The notes under the pieces are model-generated. The model made no database searches, was not told the origin of the DNA, and saw only the letters and a program-made list of their open reading frames with translations. From positions 124,001 through 188,000 of the forward strand of contig NZ_JAALGD010000003.1 of NCBI RefSeq assembly GCF_011059135.1: a stretch of 64,000 nt of DNA, written 5' to 3'. Shown in pieces: positions 9,756-18,662 of the stretch; positions within the stretch are counted from its first letter, which is position 1; each line of letters begins with the position of its first letter. Origin of the DNA: Brevibacillus sp. SYP-B805. GTDB lineage: Bacteria > Bacillota > Bacilli > Brevibacillales > Brevibacillaceae. Position numbers and translations under genes: made by a program.

Positions 9756-9770
9756 TGATAATTATTCTTA
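9756..9770. promoter_or_regulatory. Fur/PerR-type operator upstream of fur
   Basis: TGATAATTATTCTTA is a 7-1-7 inverted repeat with 12 of 14 matches to the Bacillus Fur box (TGATAATnATTATCA) and 11 of 14 to the PerR box by my alignment. It overlaps the stop codon of spoIIM and lies 17 bp upstream of the -35 element of the fur promoter. Confidence 0.55.
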
Positions 9771-10394
9771 ATTAATCACGTATTGCATCAAGGCGGGCGA
9801 GACATAGGTTTCAAACAGGGCGGCGATCGTCAAGACAGCCAGCATGGCGAACACGAGGCCGGTGTAGCTGATGAAGTAGGGCAGGATGACATCCCGTTTG
9901 GACAGCAGGCGCGTTCTGATCAGGCGCAGCGAAAAAGAGATCCCCCCCACCCCGACGATCAGCAGGGCCGGGACGATCAGCATGTTTTGCGGCAGCACGC
10001 CCACCAGCGAGAAGGTGACGCCCTGCCACTGCAGCTGGTCAACGAGAAAGCCTACGGTAAAGCCGACGATCACCCCTTTCAGGAACAGGAGCAGCAGGAT
10101 GAGCGGCAGACCGATGATCGAGAGCCCGAGGATCCACATCACGCCGATCGTTTTCAGATGATAGCCGAACGTTTGCTGAAAATGGAGGCCCGGATCGGCA
10201 ATCCCGTTTTCATCCATGTTGGCGAAAAAATAATGGAGAAAGCCGATCAGCTCCTGCTTTTGCGAAAGATCCAGCGCGTTGACGATCACTGCCCCGAAGA
10301 TCACGCCCATAGCAAACAAGACGACGGCAAACAGATAAAGGGACTGATGCTCCTGCATATAGGCCTGCAGCGTATGGCGTACGCGTCTCTTCAT
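9768..10394 (-). CDS. spoIIM: Stage II sporulation protein M
   Basis: Membrane component of the SpoIIDMP peptidoglycan hydrolase machine that drives engulfment of the forespore. With ATG 10394 (AGGAGG upstream) the protein has 208 residues, close to B. subtilis SpoIIM (214); the longer ORF to 10448 is not supported. Four to five hydrophobic helices are visible, including LYLFAVVLFAMGVIFGAVIV and the C-terminal FISYTGLVFAMLAVLTI. The LGLSIIGLPLILLLLFLKG segment is typical of the SpoIIM/DUF95 family. A sigma-E promoter candidate lies just upstream (10429-10457), as expected for a mother-cell gene. Confidence 0.92.
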   Translation of the reverse strand: MKRRVRHTLQAYMQEHQSLYLFAVVLFAMGVIFGAVIVNALDLSQKQELIGFLHYFFANMDENGIADPGLHFQQTFGYHLKTIGVMWILGLSIIGLPLILLLLFLKGVIVGFTVGFLVDQLQWQGVTFSLVGVLPQNMLIVPALLIVGVGGISFSLRLIRTRLLSKRDVILPYFISYTGLVFAMLAVLTIAALFETYVSPALMQYVIN

Positions 10395-10428
10395 CCCGCT
10401 TCCTCCTACCCGAACCCTGGTTTCTACC

Positions 10429-10457
10429 AGCGTATGCGGACAGGCCACCCGCTATGA
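10429..10457 (-). promoter_or_regulatory. Sigma-E promoter of spoIIM
   Basis: On the minus strand TCATAGC (10457-10451), 14 bases, then CATACGCT (10436-10429). This fits the mother-cell sigma-E pattern (KMATATT, N14-15, CATACAHT) well in the -10 element and in five bases of the -35. It overlaps the stop codon of dfrA, so spoIIM can be switched on independently. Confidence 0.6.
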
Positions 10458-10952
10458 CTGACCGGCTTGCTTCACCCTCTCCCAGACGGTAAAGCGGTAT
10501 GGGTACGGGTTCTCTTCATTCTGAGTACCGGGCTCGCTGGAGATCAGCCGCCATTCGGACTCGTCGTAAGAGGGAAAATAGGCATCGCCCGTAAAGGCAT
10601 GGTCGATCAAGGTAATGTACATGCGGTCGGCAAACGGCAGAAAGAGACGGTAAATCTCGGCTCCCCCGATCACGAACGCTTCTTCTTCCTGCGGCAGACG
10701 GGCCATAAGCTCATCCACGGAATCATAGGTGGTACAGCCTGCCGGACGGAAATCCTTCCGCGTCGTCAGGATGATGTTTCTCCGGTTGGGCAGCGGCCTG
10801 CCGATCGATTCATAGGTTTTGCGCCCCATGATGACGGTTTTTCCGCTCGTGACCCGCTTGAAATACTGCAGATCCGCCGGCAGGCGCCAGGGCAGGCCGT
10901 TGTTGCGGCCGATCAGCCGGTTTTGGTCCATGGCAACGATCAGGGAGATCAT
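10452..10952 (-). CDS. dfrA: Dihydrofolate reductase
   Basis: NADPH-dependent reduction of dihydrofolate, which recycles the folate oxidised by the thymidylate synthase encoded directly upstream. Length 166 residues, typical of chromosomal DHFR. The N-terminus [22 protein letters not shown] carries the substrate/M20-type loop, followed by LPADLQYFK (catalytic acidic residue Asp27), [14 protein letters not shown] (cofactor and substrate binding) and [14 protein letters not shown]. Its ATG overlaps the thyA stop codon by four bases, so the two are translationally coupled. Confidence 0.96.
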   Translation of the reverse strand: MISLIVAMDQNRLIGRNNGLPWRLPADLQYFKRVTSGKTVIMGRKTYESIGRPLPNRRNIILTTRKDFRPAGCTTYDSVDELMARLPQEEEAFVIGGAEIYRLFLPFADRMYITLIDHAFTGDAYFPSYDESEWRLISSEPGTQNEENPYPYRFTVWERVKQAGQS

Positions 10953-11740
10953 ACCGCTACGTCCATCTCCAATCTGGGATGATGCCGATAATCGATCAGT
11001 TTGATATCATCCGCCGTAAAATCATAAAAGTTGGTAATCTCCGGATTCAGCCAGAGCTTGGGCGCCGGATACGGCTCGCGCCGAAGCTGCTCTTCCAAGG
11101 CGGAGAAGTGATTCTCGTAAATGTGGACGTTGTTCATGTAGTGGACGAATGTGCCCGGAACCAGGCCCGTCACTTGGGCGACCATATGGATCAGCACCGC
11201 GTACTGCGTGAAATTGAACGGCACGCCCAACCCAAGATCGGCGCTGCGCTGGACCAGCGTACAGTTGAGACGTCCGGCGCTGACGTCCCACATGGTCATA
11301 AACGCGCATGGCTGCAGCGCCATATCATCCAGATCGTTCAAATCCCACAGGCTGATGATGTGGCGCCGGCCCTGCGGGTCCCGCTTCAGACCATCGATCA
11401 GCTTGTCGATCTGCTTGTGTTTGCGCACCTGGTAGCCGTACGCCTTCCCGATCGTCCCGTCCTCCCGGGCCCACTCATCCCAGACCGTCACGCCCATCTC
11501 CTGCAGCGTCTTCACGTCATTGCTTTGCAGCACATAAATCCATAACAGCTCCTTGACCGCCGTTTTGAAAAACACCTGCTTGGTGGTCAGGATGGGAAAT
11601 TCCTTCTGCAGATCGAACGTGAAGGAACGGCCGAACAATTTCTTGGTGGGAATGCCCGTCCGGTTGTTGTCATAATACCCGTTTTCAAGTACATCCCTGA
11701 CCAGGGCAAGATACTGCTGATCCGCACTGTTCATCGTCAT
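10949..11740 (-). CDS. thyA: Thymidylate synthase
   Basis: Methylates dUMP to dTMP with methylene-tetrahydrofolate. Its 263 residues make it the short E. coli/ThyB-like form. The nucleophile Cys145 lies in [12 protein letters not shown]; the arginine pair in [31 protein letters not shown] and the C-terminal [10 protein letters not shown] segment are all present. It is first in a two-gene operon with dfrA. Confidence 0.96.
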   Translation of the reverse strand: MTMNSADQQYLALVRDVLENGYYDNNRTGIPTKKLFGRSFTFDLQKEFPILTTKQVFFKTAVKELLWIYVLQSNDVKTLQEMGVTVWDEWAREDGTIGKAYGYQVRKHKQIDKLIDGLKRDPQGRRHIISLWDLNDLDDMALQPCAFMTMWDVSAGRLNCTLVQRSADLGLGVPFNFTQYAVLIHMVAQVTGLVPGTFVHYMNNVHIYENHFSALEEQLRREPYPAPKLWLNPEITNFYDFTADDIKLIDYRHHPRLEMDVAV

Positions 11741-11801
11741 GCGACTCCCCTTTTTAAGCCAACATCGCTCAGTCCATTATAGAGAGCATGACCGCGCTTT
11801 G

Positions 11802-12995
11802 TCATCCTCTCTTTTCACATGTCTGCACCCTGCCATAAGTCCCTGCACCGCCGGCGGAGATGGCCAGCTTGCCGGCTCTGGCCAGGATGATCGTCCTGGC
11901 CGCCGCTTCCCCCACGATAGACGCCAGCTGTTCCTCGTCCGTGCGGTGCAGGATATTCATCTCCGTGCCAAACGCCTGGTACAGTTTTTCCCGCGTCTTT
12001 CGTCCCACCCCGGGAATGAATTCGAGCGGGATCTGTTCCACATACGGCGGGCGATGGGGTGGATGAACGCCGGCCGGCAGGTCAGCCAGCTGCTCCACGC
12101 GTTCCGCTACTCCTCTGACCACCGCCTTGTACCCGCAGTGCGGACAGCGCCCGTCCCCTTCCACCGGCAGCGGGGCATGGCACGACTGGCAGGTGGTCTG
12201 ATGGTATTTGCCCAGGCGGGGATGCAGACCGTAGTTGGCTGCCACGCCTCTCCCGTCCGCACGCTGCAAGGCTTTGCGCCACTCTTCAAAGCACGGTTCG
12301 GCCATGCGGATCGCCTGGTATTCCCGCCCGATTTTGGACAGCGAATGGGCATCGGAGTTGGTGACGAATGTCTTGTCGTGCAGTTCGCTGAGCCGATCCG
12401 CCATCTCCGTGTTGGCGGAAAGGCCCAATTCGACGGCATTCACCAGCGCCGGGTCGAGGACATCGGCCAGCCGATCCGCACAACTGCCGTACAGCCCCTT
12501 GTGAGGCGTGAAAATATGGGCGGGGATCAGGATCCCTTCCTGTGACGCCAGATACTCCTGCAGTTCATGCAGGCCGGCCGCGATCCGCTGCGAGCTGAGG
12601 TTGACGTTCTTGCAGCGGGCGGAGAGCCAGCGCGTGAACCGGGACATCTTGTCCAGCGTGGGCAGATAGCAGAGAAAATGGGCCTCCCCGCGCCCCGGTT
12701 CCTTGATCTCCACTTCACACCCCAACAGCAGCATGGTCTGCTTGTAGGCGATGCCTCCGAGAGGATGGGGAACTGCCTGCCTGCGCTCCATCAGCTCGGC
12801 CAGCTCCTCCTGCACCTCCGGGGCATGGGCGTCGATGATGCCGATCATCTCCATGCCCTTGCGCTCCGACGCCTCTTCCAGAATGCGCGTCAGCGTCATC
12901 TGCCGGGATGCGGTTATCTTGACCGGTCTGCCGCTCTGTGTGCCGCCCACATGGATATGCAGGTCGCAAAAGAAGGAACGCAAACGGTCAGCCAC
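11802..12995 (-). CDS. Endonuclease Q family DNA repair protein
   Basis: EndoQ, known from Thermococcales and from some Bacillus species, nicks DNA 5' of deaminated bases (hypoxanthine, uracil, xanthine) and abasic sites. The 397-residue protein has a PHP-type phosphoesterase start (CDLHIHVGG, metal ligands at 11, 13 and 15), TNSDAHSLSK further on, a zinc ribbon of two C-x2-C pairs (CQSC and CPHC, around 270-290) and a C-terminal helix-hairpin-helix (FIPGVGRKTREKL). The domain order and zinc ribbon match the characterised EndoQ family (formerly TIGR00375). It overlaps nudF by 8 bp. An N-terminal start slightly downstream cannot be excluded. Confidence 0.88.
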   Translation of the reverse strand: MADRLRSFFCDLHIHVGGTQSGRPVKITASRQMTLTRILEEASERKGMEMIGIIDAHAPEVQEELAELMERRQAVPHPLGGIAYKQTMLLLGCEVEIKEPGRGEAHFLCYLPTLDKMSRFTRWLSARCKNVNLSSQRIAAGLHELQEYLASQEGILIPAHIFTPHKGLYGSCADRLADVLDPALVNAVELGLSANTEMADRLSELHDKTFVTNSDAHSLSKIGREYQAIRMAEPCFEEWRKALQRADGRGVAANYGLHPRLGKYHQTTCQSCHAPLPVEGDGRCPHCGYKAVVRGVAERVEQLADLPAGVHPPHRPPYVEQIPLEFIPGVGRKTREKLYQAFGTEMNILHRTDEEQLASIVGEAAARTIILARAGKLAISAGGAGTYGRVQTCEKRG

Positions 12996-13545
12996 GGCCT
13001 TTCAGCACCCGATTCTCCCAGGCGTACAAAGCAAGCACCGTCTTCGCGTCGCGTATCTTGCCCGTGCGATGCAGTTCATGCGCCTCTTCCAAGGTAAGCG
13101 CAAGCACCTCCACAAATTCATCTTCGTCCAGACGGGTTGTCCCCGCCTTCAGCCCGGTTGCCACGTAGAGATGAAGCAGTTCATCCGCGAAACCGGGCGA
13201 CGTGTAGAAGGAGCTGAGATGCTCAAAATGCTCCGCGTGATACCCCGTCTCCTCCTCCAGCTCCCGCTTGGCACACGCAAGCGGATCTTCCCCCTTCTCC
13301 AGCTTGCCTGCCGGGATTTCCACGATGGTCAGCTCCAGGGGCTTGCGGAATTGACGCACCGCAATCATCTTTCCGTCATCCGTCAGAGGCAGGACGGCCA
13401 CGGCTCCCGGATGATGGACGATCTCCCGCTTCGCTGTTTTGCCATTGGGCAGCACGACCTGATCCACTTTTACCTGAATGATGCGTCCGTCATAGATCGT
13501 TTCGCTTGCAATGGTGCGTTCATACAAGGCATCTTTGTCAGCCAT
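12988..13545 (-). CDS. nudF: ADP-ribose pyrophosphatase (Nudix hydrolase NudF)
   Basis: Hydrolyses ADP-ribose to AMP and ribose-5-phosphate. ATG 13545 has GAGGTGG five nt upstream and gives 185 residues, exactly the length of B. subtilis NudF. The Nudix box is complete at 80-102 (G-x5-E-x7-RELEEETG). The IREV-like substrate segment AVRQFRKPLEL lies just before it. It forms a probable two-gene unit with the EndoQ gene, a pairing of nucleotide clean-up with repair of deaminated DNA. Confidence 0.93.
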   Translation of the reverse strand: MADKDALYERTIASETIYDGRIIQVKVDQVVLPNGKTAKREIVHHPGAVAVLPLTDDGKMIAVRQFRKPLELTIVEIPAGKLEKGEDPLACAKRELEEETGYHAEHFEHLSSFYTSPGFADELLHLYVATGLKAGTTRLDEDEFVEVLALTLEEAHELHRTGKIRDAKTVLALYAWENRVLKGRG

Positions 13546-13571
13546 TTCATCCACCTCAACGGTCATTTTTG

Positions 13572-13600
13572 GTCTAAACAGACGGTTTGATCCATAAGCT
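13572..13600 (+). promoter_or_regulatory. Candidate sigma-E promoter of mciZ
   Basis: CATAAGCT (13593-13600) fits the sigma-E -10 pattern CATAnnnT. GTCTAAA lies 14 bases upstream (13572-13578) as a weaker -35. B. subtilis mciZ is transcribed by sigma-E, which supports the reading, but the -35 match is modest. Confidence 0.35.
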
Positions 13601-13649
13601 TACAACGAGAAAGGCTTGTCCCAGACGCAACCCAACGGAGGCGATCTTT

Positions 13650-13790
13650 ATGAAAACGTACACGGCACGCGGCCAGCTGCGCATGGTGGGCAAAGTGTGG
13701 GAGATCCGCGCTACGCTTCGCCACATGTCCAAAAAGAACGAAACGCTGCAAGAATGGCTTCTGCGCCGAGACAGGGCGACCAGACGCTAG
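13650..13790 (+). CDS. mciZ: MciZ, mother-cell inhibitor of FtsZ
   Basis: A 46-residue peptide starting at ATG 13650, with GGAGG nine nt upstream. The core VGKVWEIRATLRH aligns with VGKAWEIRAKLKE of the 40-residue B. subtilis MciZ, which caps FtsZ filaments at the minus end and blocks Z-ring formation in the sporulating mother cell. The C-terminus LLRRDRATRR is longer and more basic than in B. subtilis. Location between nudF and the DUF3866/PepT genes also matches the Bacillus neighbourhood. It is on the plus strand, and its last 80 bases overlap the 3' end of the convergent DUF3866 gene. Confidence 0.88.
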   Translation: MKTYTARGQLRMVGKVWEIRATLRHMSKKNETLQEWLLRRDRATRR

Positions 13791-14901
13791 GCGGCGCTCC
13801 CCTGCTGACCGCTTGCAAGGCGACTTCTGCCGCAAGAAACGCTGCCTGAAACGGCGACGGATCGTCCGCCAGCGTCCGCCCCATGGTGGCAAGCGGCAGC
13901 GGATAGCTGGCCTGAAGCGACTCCATCTCCGCGAGGGAAGGCGCGTCCAGGACGACACGGAGGTGCCTGGCTTCCATCCGGTCTTCGCTCTCCTGCGCCT
14001 CCAGCAAGGCATCGCGGTCATCTCCAAAGCGCGGGACGGGCAGCATCACCGGACGGAGCGTGAAGCGCTTCAACACCGTACGGGTATGATGGCTCATCCC
14101 CTGATGGCGCGGCCGCGGGTCGGAGAAGCTGATGCGCGGGACGACGATCGGGATTCCCCCGAGCAGCGAGACCGCATGGATCACCTCGGCAAGCTGCATC
14201 CCGGAAAACCCCAGCGGTGTCCCCGTCCCGGCCACCCCTGGACCCAGCAGACACAGCAGCAGATCCCCTTTGGCCACCCATTTGGCGGCCAGCAGACCAG
14301 TATGGAGATTGACGGCCTCCAGATCGCCGCCCCAGGCTTGGCCGGTCGTCACCGTGGCCTTAAGCAAACCCAGCCGCCGCAGCGTCCGGACGTGGCGGCT
14401 GACGAGTATCGGTAGCGCTGCGCCGTCCGGCATGATATACACCAGGCTGCGGTCCGGCTCCCGCTGTTTGAGCGCAAGCACGAGCAGGGGCAGCAGGCTG
14501 TGCAGTTCCCCAATCAGCACGGGGGTGCCTTCCAGCGTAAGCGCGTCATTAACAAACAGCGCATGATGCGGACTGTTCTGCTCTTCGACGGCATCGACGG
14601 CCAGCTGCAGGGGGGAGTAGCGCATTTTGACGATATGCCCCCACGCGGTCGGGTAGAGATCGGTTTCTCCCGCTTGCTCCAGTCTGCCGATCACGAAATG
14701 ATACCCTCCTGTTCCCAATCCCAACACGCCTGCGGTGGTATTGATCAGCACACGTTCCCCCGCGCGGCAGCGCCCTGTCTCCCGCCAGTAGCAGAACGCC
14801 TGCCCGATGGCACCGCTGCCCAGATGGCGGATCGACAGCGTCTGCCATCCGTTCTCTTCGCCTGACACACCCAACACTTCCGCTGTGGCTACACGCAGCA
14901 T
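13711..14901 (-). CDS. DUF3866 family protein
   Basis: A 396-residue protein with start ATG 14901 (AAGGAGGG upstream); the ORF continues to 15030 without a ribosome-binding site. Conserved features include ERVLINTTAGVLGLGTGGYHFVIGR near the N-terminus, VYIMPDGAALPI in the middle, and a Gly-rich LLCLLGPGVAGTGTPLGFSGMQ segment followed by PIVVPRISFSDPRPRHQGMSHHT. There is no signal peptide or convincing membrane helix. The family is widespread in Bacillales and of unknown function. The C-terminal 26 codons run antisense to mciZ. Confidence 0.8.
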   Translation of the reverse strand: MLRVATAEVLGVSGEENGWQTLSIRHLGSGAIGQAFCYWRETGRCRAGERVLINTTAGVLGLGTGGYHFVIGRLEQAGETDLYPTAWGHIVKMRYSPLQLAVDAVEEQNSPHHALFVNDALTLEGTPVLIGELHSLLPLLVLALKQREPDRSLVYIMPDGAALPILVSRHVRTLRRLGLLKATVTTGQAWGGDLEAVNLHTGLLAAKWVAKGDLLLCLLGPGVAGTGTPLGFSGMQLAEVIHAVSLLGGIPIVVPRISFSDPRPRHQGMSHHTRTVLKRFTLRPVMLPVPRFGDDRDALLEAQESEDRMEARHLRVVLDAPSLAEMESLQASYPLPLATMGRTLADDPSPFQAAFLAAEVALQAVSRGAPPSVWSPCLGAEAILAAFRSFWTCGEA

Positions 14902-14975
14902 AGAGGCCCTCCTTTCCATCCCCCTTCCATCGTATGCGGCAGAGGAGGCCGCCATACAACGGAATGGGAAAGGAA

Positions 14976-15005
14976 AAAGAGGATGGGTCTTCCCCCGTCC
15001 TCTTT
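14976..15005 (-). terminator. Intrinsic terminator after the PepT-like gene
   Basis: AAAGAGGATGGG (14976-14987) pairs with CCCGTCCTCTTT (14994-15005); on the minus strand TTTTTCCTTT follows. It closes the methylmalonyl-CoA/peptidase transcript before the DUF3866 gene. Confidence 0.7.
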
Positions 15006-15022
15006 CACATCTCTGCCGTTGT

Positions 15023-16138
15023 CTATTCAAGCACTTCCTGAATAATGGCCAGCACCAGCTCGGCCGCTTTATTCAATTCCTCGATCGGCATCCGCTCGTT
15101 TTTCGTATGGATCTCCTCATAGCCGATCGCCAGGTTGACGCTTGGAATCCCGTAGCCGTTGAAGTGGTTGCCGTCACTGCCGCCGCCGCTCTTGACCAGT
15201 TCCGGTTCGCGGCCCACCCGTTTCACGGCGTTCATCGCTTTTTGCACGACCGGGGTATCCTGGTCGAACTTATAGCCATGGTACATGAAGATGACCTGGT
15301 TTTCGCAGCGAGCGCCCATCTCCGCCGCCGCTTCTTCATAGGCGGTGGTCATTTTCTTCACCTGCTCCTCCAGCTTCTCCATCACGAGGCTGCGCGCTTC
15401 CGCCCACACTTCCACGAAGTCGGTGACGATGTTGAACGCTTTGCCGCCCTCAAAACGGCCGATGTTGGCCGTGGTATCCTCATCGATCCGCCCCAGCGGC
15501 ATGCGGGAGATCGCCTTGCTTGCGACCGTGATGGCGCTGATGCCGTCCTCCGGATTGACGCCGGCGTGAGCGGCTTTGCCGTGGATTTTGGTAATGATGC
15601 GGTACTGCCCGGCACCTGCCACGGTGATTTTGCCCACCGGTCCTTCCGAGTCAAAAATAAAGCCCATGTCCGCCTTGAGCAGGCTGGCGTCCATGTTGCC
15701 GGAACCCAGGAGCCCGGATTCTTCCCCGACGGTAAACACCACCTGAATCGTCGGATACGGCAGGTTGTTTTCCTTTGCGGTGCGGATGCCTTCCAGGATG
15801 GCGGCGATGCCCGCCTTGTCATCGGCACCGAGAATCGTCGTGCCGTCGGACACCACATAGCCGTCCTTGACGGAAGGTTTCACCCCATTGCCCGGGACCA
15901 CTGTATCCATATGGCTGCTGAACAGAATCGTCGGTCCCTTGGCTGTGCCGGGAAGGGTGGCCACCAGGTTGTTCGCTTCATGGCCGATCTTGGCGGCCAC
16001 ATCGTCCTCTTCGACGGTGAAGCCCAACGCAAGCAGTTTTTCTTTCAAAACTTTCTGGATCGCGGCTTCATGTTTCGTTTCGCTGTCGATCTGGACCAAT
16101 TCCAGAAACTCGTTTAACAATCGTTGGTAGTTGATCAA
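15023..16138 (-). CDS. M20 family peptidase, PepT-like (YqjE family)
   Basis: Zinc-dependent cytosolic peptidase/deacylase of the M20/M28 clan. The 371 residues equal B. subtilis YqjE. Metal-binding segments are FSSHMDTVVPGNG (His and the following Asp), TTILGADDKAGIAAI (bridging Asp), VGEESGLLGS (general-base Glu and ligand), DSEGPVGK and the C-terminal SGGGSDGNHFNGYG with the last His. Annotated relatives are often called tripeptidase T, although a true substrate has not been settled to my knowledge. It lies downstream of mmdA on the same strand, as in B. subtilis (yqjC-yqjD-yqjE). Confidence 0.88.
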   Translation of the reverse strand: MINYQRLLNEFLELVQIDSETKHEAAIQKVLKEKLLALGFTVEEDDVAAKIGHEANNLVATLPGTAKGPTILFSSHMDTVVPGNGVKPSVKDGYVVSDGTTILGADDKAGIAAILEGIRTAKENNLPYPTIQVVFTVGEESGLLGSGNMDASLLKADMGFIFDSEGPVGKITVAGAGQYRIITKIHGKAAHAGVNPEDGISAITVASKAISRMPLGRIDEDTTANIGRFEGGKAFNIVTDFVEVWAEARSLVMEKLEEQVKKMTTAYEEAAAEMGARCENQVIFMYHGYKFDQDTPVVQKAMNAVKRVGREPELVKSGGGSDGNHFNGYGIPSVNLAIGYEEIHTKNERMPIEELNKAAELVLAIIQEVLE

Positions 16139-16232
16139 GGCAATTCCCCCTATGTATGGATTGGACGGCTAACTTGATTCGGCTCTATCAGTATAAACCA
16201 AACCGGCAAGTTTCTCCATACGTTGGGCGTGA

Positions 16233-17789
16233 TTATAACGGAATGTTGCCGTGCTTTTTGTCCGGCCGCTTTTCCCGTTTGCCGCGCAGCATCTCCAGGG
16301 AGCGTTTCAGATGCTTTCTGGTTTCGCGCGGGTCGATCACATCGTCCACCATGCCATGTTCGGCGGCTACATACGGGTTGGCGAATTTCTCCCGGTACTC
16401 CGCGATTTTCGCCTGGCGGGTAGCGGCCGGATCATCGCTTTGTTCGATCTCTTTCGCGAAAATGATGTTGGCTGCCCCCTCCGGCCCCATCACGGCGATC
16501 TCCGCATTGGGCCAGGCGTACACCACGTCGGCGCCGATTGCCTTCGAATTCAGCGCGACATAGGCGCCGCCGTACGCTTTGCGGGTGATTACGGAAATCT
16601 TCGGCACGGTCGCTTCCGAGTACGCGTACAAAATCTTGGCGCCGTGGCGGATGATGCCCCCGTGTTCCTGATTGATGCCCGGGAAAAAGCCCGTTACGTC
16701 CACAAACGTGATCAGCGGAATGTTGTAGCAATCGCAGGTGCGGATGAAACGGGCCAGCTTGTCCGACGAGTCGATATCCAACCCACCGGCCATCACCTTT
16801 GGCTGATTGGCGACCAGGCCGACCACCTGGCCGTCGATCCGGCCGAATCCCACCACGATATTCCTGGCAAAATTGGGGTGGATCTCCAGAAAATCGCCAT
16901 GATCGACGATCAATTCCAGCACTTTCTTCACATCGTACACTTTTGTCCCAGCCACCGGAACCGCATCGATGATCGCCTCGATCCAGTCCCCGGGGTCCCC
17001 GTCATAGTGGAGGCGCGCCGGTTCTTCGCGGTAGTTCTGCGGCAGGAATGACAGCAACCTGCGCACCTGCGCCAGCACCTCTTCTTCCGTCGCCGCGGTG
17101 AAATGGGCGTTTCCGCTGATGGAGGAATGAACCGCGGCGCCGCCCAGATCTTCGCTGCTGATCTTCTCGCCCGTTACGGTCTCGATCACTTTCGGTCCGG
17201 TGATAAACATCTGGGAAGTTTTCTCCACCATGAACACGAAGTCCGTGATGGCGGGCGAGTAGACCGCCCCACCGGCACACGGCCCCAGAATGACCGAGAT
17301 CTGCGGAATCACGCCGGAATAGATGGAGTTGCGGTAAAAAATATGGCCGTAGCCGTCCAGCGAGACCACGCCCTCTTGGATGCGGGCGCCCCCGGAGTCG
17401 TTCAATCCGATGACGGGTGCCCCGTTTTTCGCCGCAAGATCCATGATGTTGGCAATCTTTTTGGCATGCATCTCCCCGAGCGCGCCCCCAAACACGGTGA
17501 AATCCTGGGCAAACACATAAACAAGGCGGCCGTTTATTTTCCCGTAACCCGTGACGACCCCTTCCCCGGGCGCTTCCAGCTTATCCATGCCGAAGTGGGC
17601 GGCGCGATGCTTGACGAAGGGCTGCAGCTCCACAAAACTGTCGGGATCAAGCAAAATGTCAAGCCGCTCGCGTGCGGTCAGCTTGCCGCGATTGTGCTGC
17701 GCGGCGATCCGCTCGTCGCCGCCGCCCAACTCCACCTTCCGCTTGCGTTCGTACAATTCGTCGATTTTTTCGTACATCTGGTCGCTCAT
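16233..17789 (-). CDS. mmdA: Propionyl-/methylmalonyl-CoA carboxyltransferase beta subunit
   Basis: Carboxyltransferase that moves a carboxyl group between biotin and propionyl-CoA, giving methylmalonyl-CoA for the mutase encoded upstream. ATG 17789 overlaps the stop of the preceding gene (ATGA) and has AAGGGAGAG upstream; this gives 518 residues, the usual size, while the ORF to 17828 would start inside the neighbour. Motifs: [21 protein letters not shown] (oxyanion hole), [11 protein letters not shown] in the N-terminal half, and [22 protein letters not shown] and [16 protein letters not shown] in the C-terminal half. No dedicated biotin carboxylase or biotin carrier lies beside it, so it must borrow those subunits. 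Confidence 0.92.
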   Translation of the reverse strand: MSDQMYEKIDELYERKRKVELGGGDERIAAQHNRGKLTARERLDILLDPDSFVELQPFVKHRAAHFGMDKLEAPGEGVVTGYGKINGRLVYVFAQDFTVFGGALGEMHAKKIANIMDLAAKNGAPVIGLNDSGGARIQEGVVSLDGYGHIFYRNSIYSGVIPQISVILGPCAGGAVYSPAITDFVFMVEKTSQMFITGPKVIETVTGEKISSEDLGGAAVHSSISGNAHFTAATEEEVLAQVRRLLSFLPQNYREEPARLHYDGDPGDWIEAIIDAVPVAGTKVYDVKKVLELIVDHGDFLEIHPNFARNIVVGFGRIDGQVVGLVANQPKVMAGGLDIDSSDKLARFIRTCDCYNIPLITFVDVTGFFPGINQEHGGIIRHGAKILYAYSEATVPKISVITRKAYGGAYVALNSKAIGADVVYAWPNAEIAVMGPEGAANIIFAKEIEQSDDPAATRQAKIAEYREKFANPYVAAEHGMVDDVIDPRETRKHLKRSLEMLRGKREKRPDKKHGNIPL

Positions 17790-18628
17790 TCGCTCTGGTG
17801 CTCTCCCTTCGCTGCCGGATATTGGCACAATTCAAACAGGACCCCGCCGGCCGCCTTCGGGTGCAGGAAGGTGATCTGCGCTCCATGGGCCCCGGTTTTG
17901 GGGGTCTCGTGGATCAGCGGGACGCCGTTCTCCTTCAGTCTGGTCAGCCGTTCTTCGATGTCATCCACATCGAGGGCGATATGATGAATGCCTTCCCCGC
18001 GCTTCTCCAGAAACCTGGCGATCGGGCTGTCCGGGCCAAGCGGCTCCAGCAGTTCGAGACGGCTCTCCCCGATGCCGAGAAACGCGATGCGCACCTGCTC
18101 GCTCTCCACCACTTCGGTTCCCAGGAGCGGCAGTCCCAGTTGTTCGGTGTAAAAAGGCAGCGCCGATTCGATGCGGCTGACCGCGATCCCGATGTGGGCG
18201 ATTTTTTTCGGCGGCTGCACCAGGCTCATCCGCTTGCGCTTTACGTTGTTGCGGATAAAATCCGCCGTCACGGCTGTGGGGGTTCCCGGCGTGAAGATTT
18301 CCGAGATGCCCTGGGACTTCAGAAAGGGGATGTCCTCCTGCGGAATCACCCCTCCCCCCACCACCAGAATATCGTCTGCTCCGTGTTCACGCAGCAGTCT
18401 CACTACCTCCGGAAACAGTTCGTTATGAGCGCCGGACAGGCAGGAAAGCCCGATACAGTCCACATCCTCCTGAATGGCCGCGTTCACGATCTGTGCCGGC
18501 GTCTGCCGCAAACCGGTATAGACGACCTCCATCCCTTCATCCCGCAAAGCCTGGGCCACGACCAGCGCTCCCCGGTCGTGCCCGTCCAGTCCCGGTTTTG
18601 CGACGAGAACGCGTATCTTTTGATTCAT
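17786..18628 (-). CDS. Fusion of methylmalonyl-CoA mutase B12-binding subunit with methylmalonyl-CoA epimerase
   Basis: One uninterrupted 280-residue frame holds two proteins that are normally separate. Residues 1-135 are a cobalamin-binding domain with the DxHxxG motif (Asp15, His17, Gly20), GLSCLSGAH (60-68) and VVGGGVIP (89-96). Residues about 140-275 are a glyoxalase-fold methylmalonyl-CoA epimerase with metal ligands in AHIGIAV (His145), [11 protein letters not shown] (His215/216) and LFELCQYP (Glu266). A basic linker (KRKRM) joins them. Start ATG has GGGAGG upstream. It overlaps mmdA by four bases and follows the mutase catalytic subunit by 34 nt. The fusion would couple epimerisation of (S)- to (R)-methylmalonyl-CoA directly to the mutase. 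Confidence 0.9.
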   Translation of the reverse strand: MNQKIRVLVAKPGLDGHDRGALVVAQALRDEGMEVVYTGLRQTPAQIVNAAIQEDVDCIGLSCLSGAHNELFPEVVRLLREHGADDILVVGGGVIPQEDIPFLKSQGISEIFTPGTPTAVTADFIRNNVKRKRMSLVQPPKKIAHIGIAVSRIESALPFYTEQLGLPLLGTEVVESEQVRIAFLGIGESRLELLEPLGPDSPIARFLEKRGEGIHHIALDVDDIEERLTRLKENGVPLIHETPKTGAHGAQITFLHPKAAGGVLFELCQYPAAKGEHQSE

Positions 18629-18662
18629 AGTTGCTCCTCCCTTTCATCGAACATGCCATGCT

